From JABMOV01 sp964344305 (GTDB lineage: Bacteria; Fidelibacterota; Marinisomatia; Marinisomatales; JABMOV01), in contig CAYFMT010000001.1 of the NCBI GenBank assembly GCA_964344305.1, forward strand, positions 1 to 64,000: 64,000 bases of DNA, written 5' to 3'. Under the pieces are notes generated by a model. It did no database searches. It was not told where the DNA came from and was given only the letters and a program-made list of their open reading frames with translations. Both the position numbers and the translations under genes were made by a program. How positions within the stretch are numbered: the stretch's first letter is position 1; the number at the start of each line of letters is the position of its first letter. Shown here piece after piece: positions 61,680 to 64,000 of the stretch.

Positions 61680-63647
61680 TTAAATGTCCAGGTTTACAAC
61701 AAACCGGGCGTTTGTTTCAATAAATGTTCTACGGGCTTCTACATCGCTTCCCATGAGGTCCTGAAAGTTTTTCGATGCTTCCATGGCATCATCAATGGTC
61801 ACTTGCACCAGAGTTCTGCGGTCTGGGTCCATCGTGGTAGCCCACAACTGTTCAGGGTTCATTTCTCCTAGTCCCTTGTACCTCTGAAAATCTACTTTCT
61901 GGCTTTTGCTTTCCTTTCGGAGTCTCTCGGTCAAGAGTTCCCTTTCGTTGTCGTCATAGGCATACACTTCCTTTTTTCCCTGCTTGATTCTGTAGAGGGG
62001 CGGCATTGCCATATACATGTAACCGTTGGTAATCAGCTCGGGCATTTTTCGGTAGAAAAATGTCAAGAGGAGGGTGCGAATGTGGCTTCCATCCACATCG
62101 GCATCTGTCATGATGATAATCTTGTGATAGCGGAGTTTCTCTATATCAAAATCCGTTGGACCTTTTGGCGTGTCCTCTTCGTCTGACCCGCCAAACCCGG
62201 CACCAAGGGCGGTGATAATTGACTGTATTTCATTGTTATTCAACAATTTATCAATACGGGCTTTTTCGGCATTGATGACCTTACCCCTGAGAGGTAGAAT
62301 GGCCTGGAACCGTCTGTCTCTTCCCTGCTTTGCAGAGCCACCGGCAGAATCTCCCTCAACCAGGTACAACTCACAAAGAGCCGGATCTCGGTTGGAACAG
62401 TCTGCCAGTTTTCCTGGCAGGGATGTGTTCCCCAAAGCCGTTTTTCTTCGAATCAGTTCCCGGGCTTTCCTTGCAGCGTTTCGGCTTCGTGCTGCCAACA
62501 GTGCTTTTTCGATTATGCGTTTGCCCACCGTTGGGTTTTGTTCTAAAAACTCAAGAATGCCTTCATAAACAATGGCGTCCACAATGCCCTTTACATCTCC
62601 ATTGCCAAGCTTCGTTTTGGTTTGACCTTCAAACTGTGGCTCTGAAACCTTGACGGAAACAATGGCTGTGAGACCTTCTCTATAATCTTCACCTGTCAGG
62701 GTAATATTTTCGGTTTTCTTGGCTTTTATCAGGTTGTTTTTTGCGGCGTAGTTGTTGAGACTTCGGGTCAACGCTGACCTGAAGCCGGACAGGTGGGTTC
62801 CACCTTCGATGGTGTTAATGTTATTTACAAACGTGAGGATATTGTCGTTATAACTGGATGAATATCGAAATGCCACATCCACCGGCACATCACCCTCTTC
62901 TCTGTTTACGGTAATAACCTTATTATGAAGCGGCTGGTTGTTTTCATCCAGGTACTTCACGAAATCGCTGAGCCCGCCTTTATACCGGAAGGATTCCTCC
63001 CTGATTTCATCCGTTCTGTCATCCTGGATGACGATTTCGAGGTTGCTGTTCAGGTATGCCAGTTCCCTTAATCGATCCGCAATAATATCGTATTCGATTT
63101 TTGTAACGCTGAACATCTCCGGGTCTGGGAGAAAGGTTACTTTTGTACCGGTTTTTTTGGCTTTGCCCACCACGTCTAGTTTTGACTTGGTGACGCCGCG
63201 CTCATACCGTTGTCTGTACACTTTTCCATCGCGTTTTACTTCCGCAACCAGTGATGCTGACAGGGCATTTACTACCGAGACACCTACACCATGTAAACCG
63301 CCGGAAACCTTGTAGCTTCCTTTATCAAATTTTCCACCCGCATGGAGGACCGTCATAACCACCTCCAGGGCAGGTTTTTTCTCCACCTTATGGATATCCA
63401 CCGGGATTCCCCGACCGTTATCTTCCACCGTTATGGAATCGTCCTTGTTCAAGGATACCTGTATTTTTGTGCAGTGTCCTGCCAGTGCTTCATCAACGCT
63501 ATTATCCACTACCTCATAAACGAGATGATGAAGACCGCGTTTTCCAACGTCGCCAATGTACATAGCGGGACGTTTTCGTACCGCTTCAAGCCCTTTGAGT
63601 ACTTGAATTTTTTCAGCGCTATATTGATTTGTGTTCTTTTGTGTCAT
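61680..63647 (-). CDS. gyrB: DNA gyrase subunit B
   Basis: 655 residues from ATG 63647, which overlaps the DUF721 stop (ATGA); the frame is open upstream to 63740 but lacks family sequence. Signatures: VRKRPAMYIGDVGKRGLHH, ATP-binding Asn region EVVDNSVDEALAGHC and VEDNGRGIPVDIH, GGLHGVGVSVVNALS, toprim EGDSAGGSAKQGRDR and DADVDGSHIRTLLLTFFYR. It is the ATPase and part of the cleavage core of gyrase. Gene order DUF721-gyrB-gyrA is a common origin-region layout. Confidence 0.98.
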   Translation of the reverse strand: MTQKNTNQYSAEKIQVLKGLEAVRKRPAMYIGDVGKRGLHHLVYEVVDNSVDEALAGHCTKIQVSLNKDDSITVEDNGRGIPVDIHKVEKKPALEVVMTVLHAGGKFDKGSYKVSGGLHGVGVSVVNALSASLVAEVKRDGKVYRQRYERGVTKSKLDVVGKAKKTGTKVTFLPDPEMFSVTKIEYDIIADRLRELAYLNSNLEIVIQDDRTDEIREESFRYKGGLSDFVKYLDENNQPLHNKVITVNREEGDVPVDVAFRYSSSYNDNILTFVNNINTIEGGTHLSGFRSALTRSLNNYAAKNNLIKAKKTENITLTGEDYREGLTAIVSVKVSEPQFEGQTKTKLGNGDVKGIVDAIVYEGILEFLEQNPTVGKRIIEKALLAARSRNAARKARELIRRKTALGNTSLPGKLADCSNRDPALCELYLVEGDSAGGSAKQGRDRRFQAILPLRGKVINAEKARIDKLLNNNEIQSIITALGAGFGGSDEEDTPKGPTDFDIEKLRYHKIIIMTDADVDGSHIRTLLLTFFYRKMPELITNGYMYMAMPPLYRIKQGKKEVYAYDDNERELLTERLRKESKSQKVDFQRYKGLGEMNPEQLWATTMDPDRRTLVQVTIDDAMEASKNFQDLMGSDVEARRTFIETNARFVVNLDI

Positions 63648-63919
63648 AAAAATCGAATGTCCTTTATTGTGCCCGATCCTAATCGTTTGTTTAGTTTGAA
63701 TAGAATATCTTTTTTCTGAAACTGCAGCTCCTGCCTCCATGTTGGCGTATCAACCTGTACCATGAGCACGTTATGCTTCACATCGGTTGCCCGTGCTTTT
63801 TCTGCTATTTTTTCGCCCACGATTTCTTCCCATAAAAACAGGGCTGATTGTTGCGAAACGGTCTTGTCTATTCCTGCTTCTTTCAGCATGTCTTTTATGG
63901 CCGTTTTCAATTGCTGCAT
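63644..63919 (-). CDS. DUF721 protein (DciA-like)
   Basis: 91 residues. The core FLWEEIVGEKIAEKARATDV, LMVQVDTPTWRQELQFQKKD and the C-terminal ILFKLNKRLGSGTIKDIRF form the DUF721/DciA-type domain. Some relatives load the replicative helicase in bacteria without DnaC. Position just before gyrB and after a probable recF matches the usual place of this family. Confidence 0.88.
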   Translation of the reverse strand: MQQLKTAIKDMLKEAGIDKTVSQQSALFLWEEIVGEKIAEKARATDVKHNVLMVQVDTPTWRQELQFQKKDILFKLNKRLGSGTIKDIRFL

Positions 63920-64000
63920 GGTCGTTCCAGATAAAGATGCATGTTGTTGGGGTTATTTATATCAAACCCATGGGATTCAACATGAACAATGTTTGTGGTG
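63907..64000 (-). CDS. C-terminal fragment, probably RecF
   Basis: The frame is open from the window edge (codons from 63999) for 30 residues and stops at 63907, overlapping the DUF721 start by 13 bases. The sequence TTNIVHVESHGFDINNPNNM is too short to identify. RecF is inferred only from the common order dnaN-recF-DUF721-gyrB-gyrA. Confidence 0.45.
   Translation of the reverse strand, partial: TTNIVHVESHGFDINNPNNMHLYLERPCSN

Noticed and set aside
1..64000. tRNA, rRNA, CRISPR arrays, insertion sequences or prophage
   Set aside because: No cloverleaf-type sequence, rRNA core, spaced direct repeats, transposase or phage genes were seen on either strand.

Overview
The window reads as one contiguous chromosomal segment of a bacterium from the FCB superphylum. 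The best marker is a T9SS-type C-terminal sorting domain (core NPFNPVTTI, C-terminus QKIMFLK) on a 1565-residue secreted protein. This style, together with pyruvate:ferredoxin oxidoreductase, PPDK and several secreted peptidases, fits Candidatus Marinimicrobia (SAR406) or a relative. The phylum is an inference. I saw no rRNA, tRNA, CRISPR array, phage or IS element. One oddity of DNA structure is an exact 158-bp tandem duplication at 20363-20678.

Layout. 1-6213: the end of an RND efflux pump (+), then an aldo/keto reductase and a class I GATase hydrolase (-), a small Smr protein (+), and a DUF819 membrane protein behind a GCS2-type glutamate-cysteine ligase (-). 6470-11224: pyruvate phosphate dikinase (+), tryptophanase and a GNAT acetyltransferase (-). 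11334-17547: a giant secreted esterase/beta-helix protein and a lipoprotein with propeller-like repeats (-). 17758-25663: a seven-gene minus-strand operon encoding FliG-, FliF-, MotB- and MotA-like proteins plus three envelope proteins, bounded by a good sigma70-type promoter and a terminator. 25745-28783: M32 carboxypeptidase, TPR lipoprotein and phenylalanine hydroxylase. 29050-31391: LuxR-type response regulator and M1 aminopeptidase. 31709-37719: plus-strand operon pta-ackA-ACP-GntR/UTRA regulator-DUF4954-like-nagB. 37913-41179: DHFR-like reductase and M16 peptidase. 41385-52019: methyltransferase, the pyruvate dehydrogenase operon (lpd, aceF, aceE), then a dihydroorotate dehydrogenase-like protein and PFOR (nifJ). 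52212-58485: MATE transporter, small unknowns, pseudouridine-5'-phosphate glycosidase, CheY-like receiver, prolyl oligopeptidase. 58482-64000: yggS, gyrA, gyrB, a DUF721 gene and the end of a gene that is probably recF.

How the genes fit together. The window carries most of a pyruvate/acetyl-CoA node: PPDK (pyruvate/PEP), PDH and PFOR (pyruvate to acetyl-CoA with NAD or ferredoxin), Pta-AckA (acetyl-CoA/acetate/ATP) and NagB (amino-sugar entry to glycolysis). Tryptophanase, phenylalanine hydroxylase and many peptidases point to peptide and amino-acid use. This suits a facultative or oxygen-flexible heterotroph.

The most unusual system is the 17758-25663 operon. It encodes a stator pair (MotA/MotB-like), a FliF-like ring protein reduced to its RBM3-like part, transmembrane segment and FliG-binding tail, and a three-domain FliG-like rotor protein. 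No FliM/FliN, export apparatus, rod, hook or filament gene is present. Instead it carries a predicted outer-membrane barrel/TPR protein, a CpoB-like TPR protein and a periplasmic FxLYD-like protein. It looks like a flagellar-motor-derived envelope machine of unknown output.
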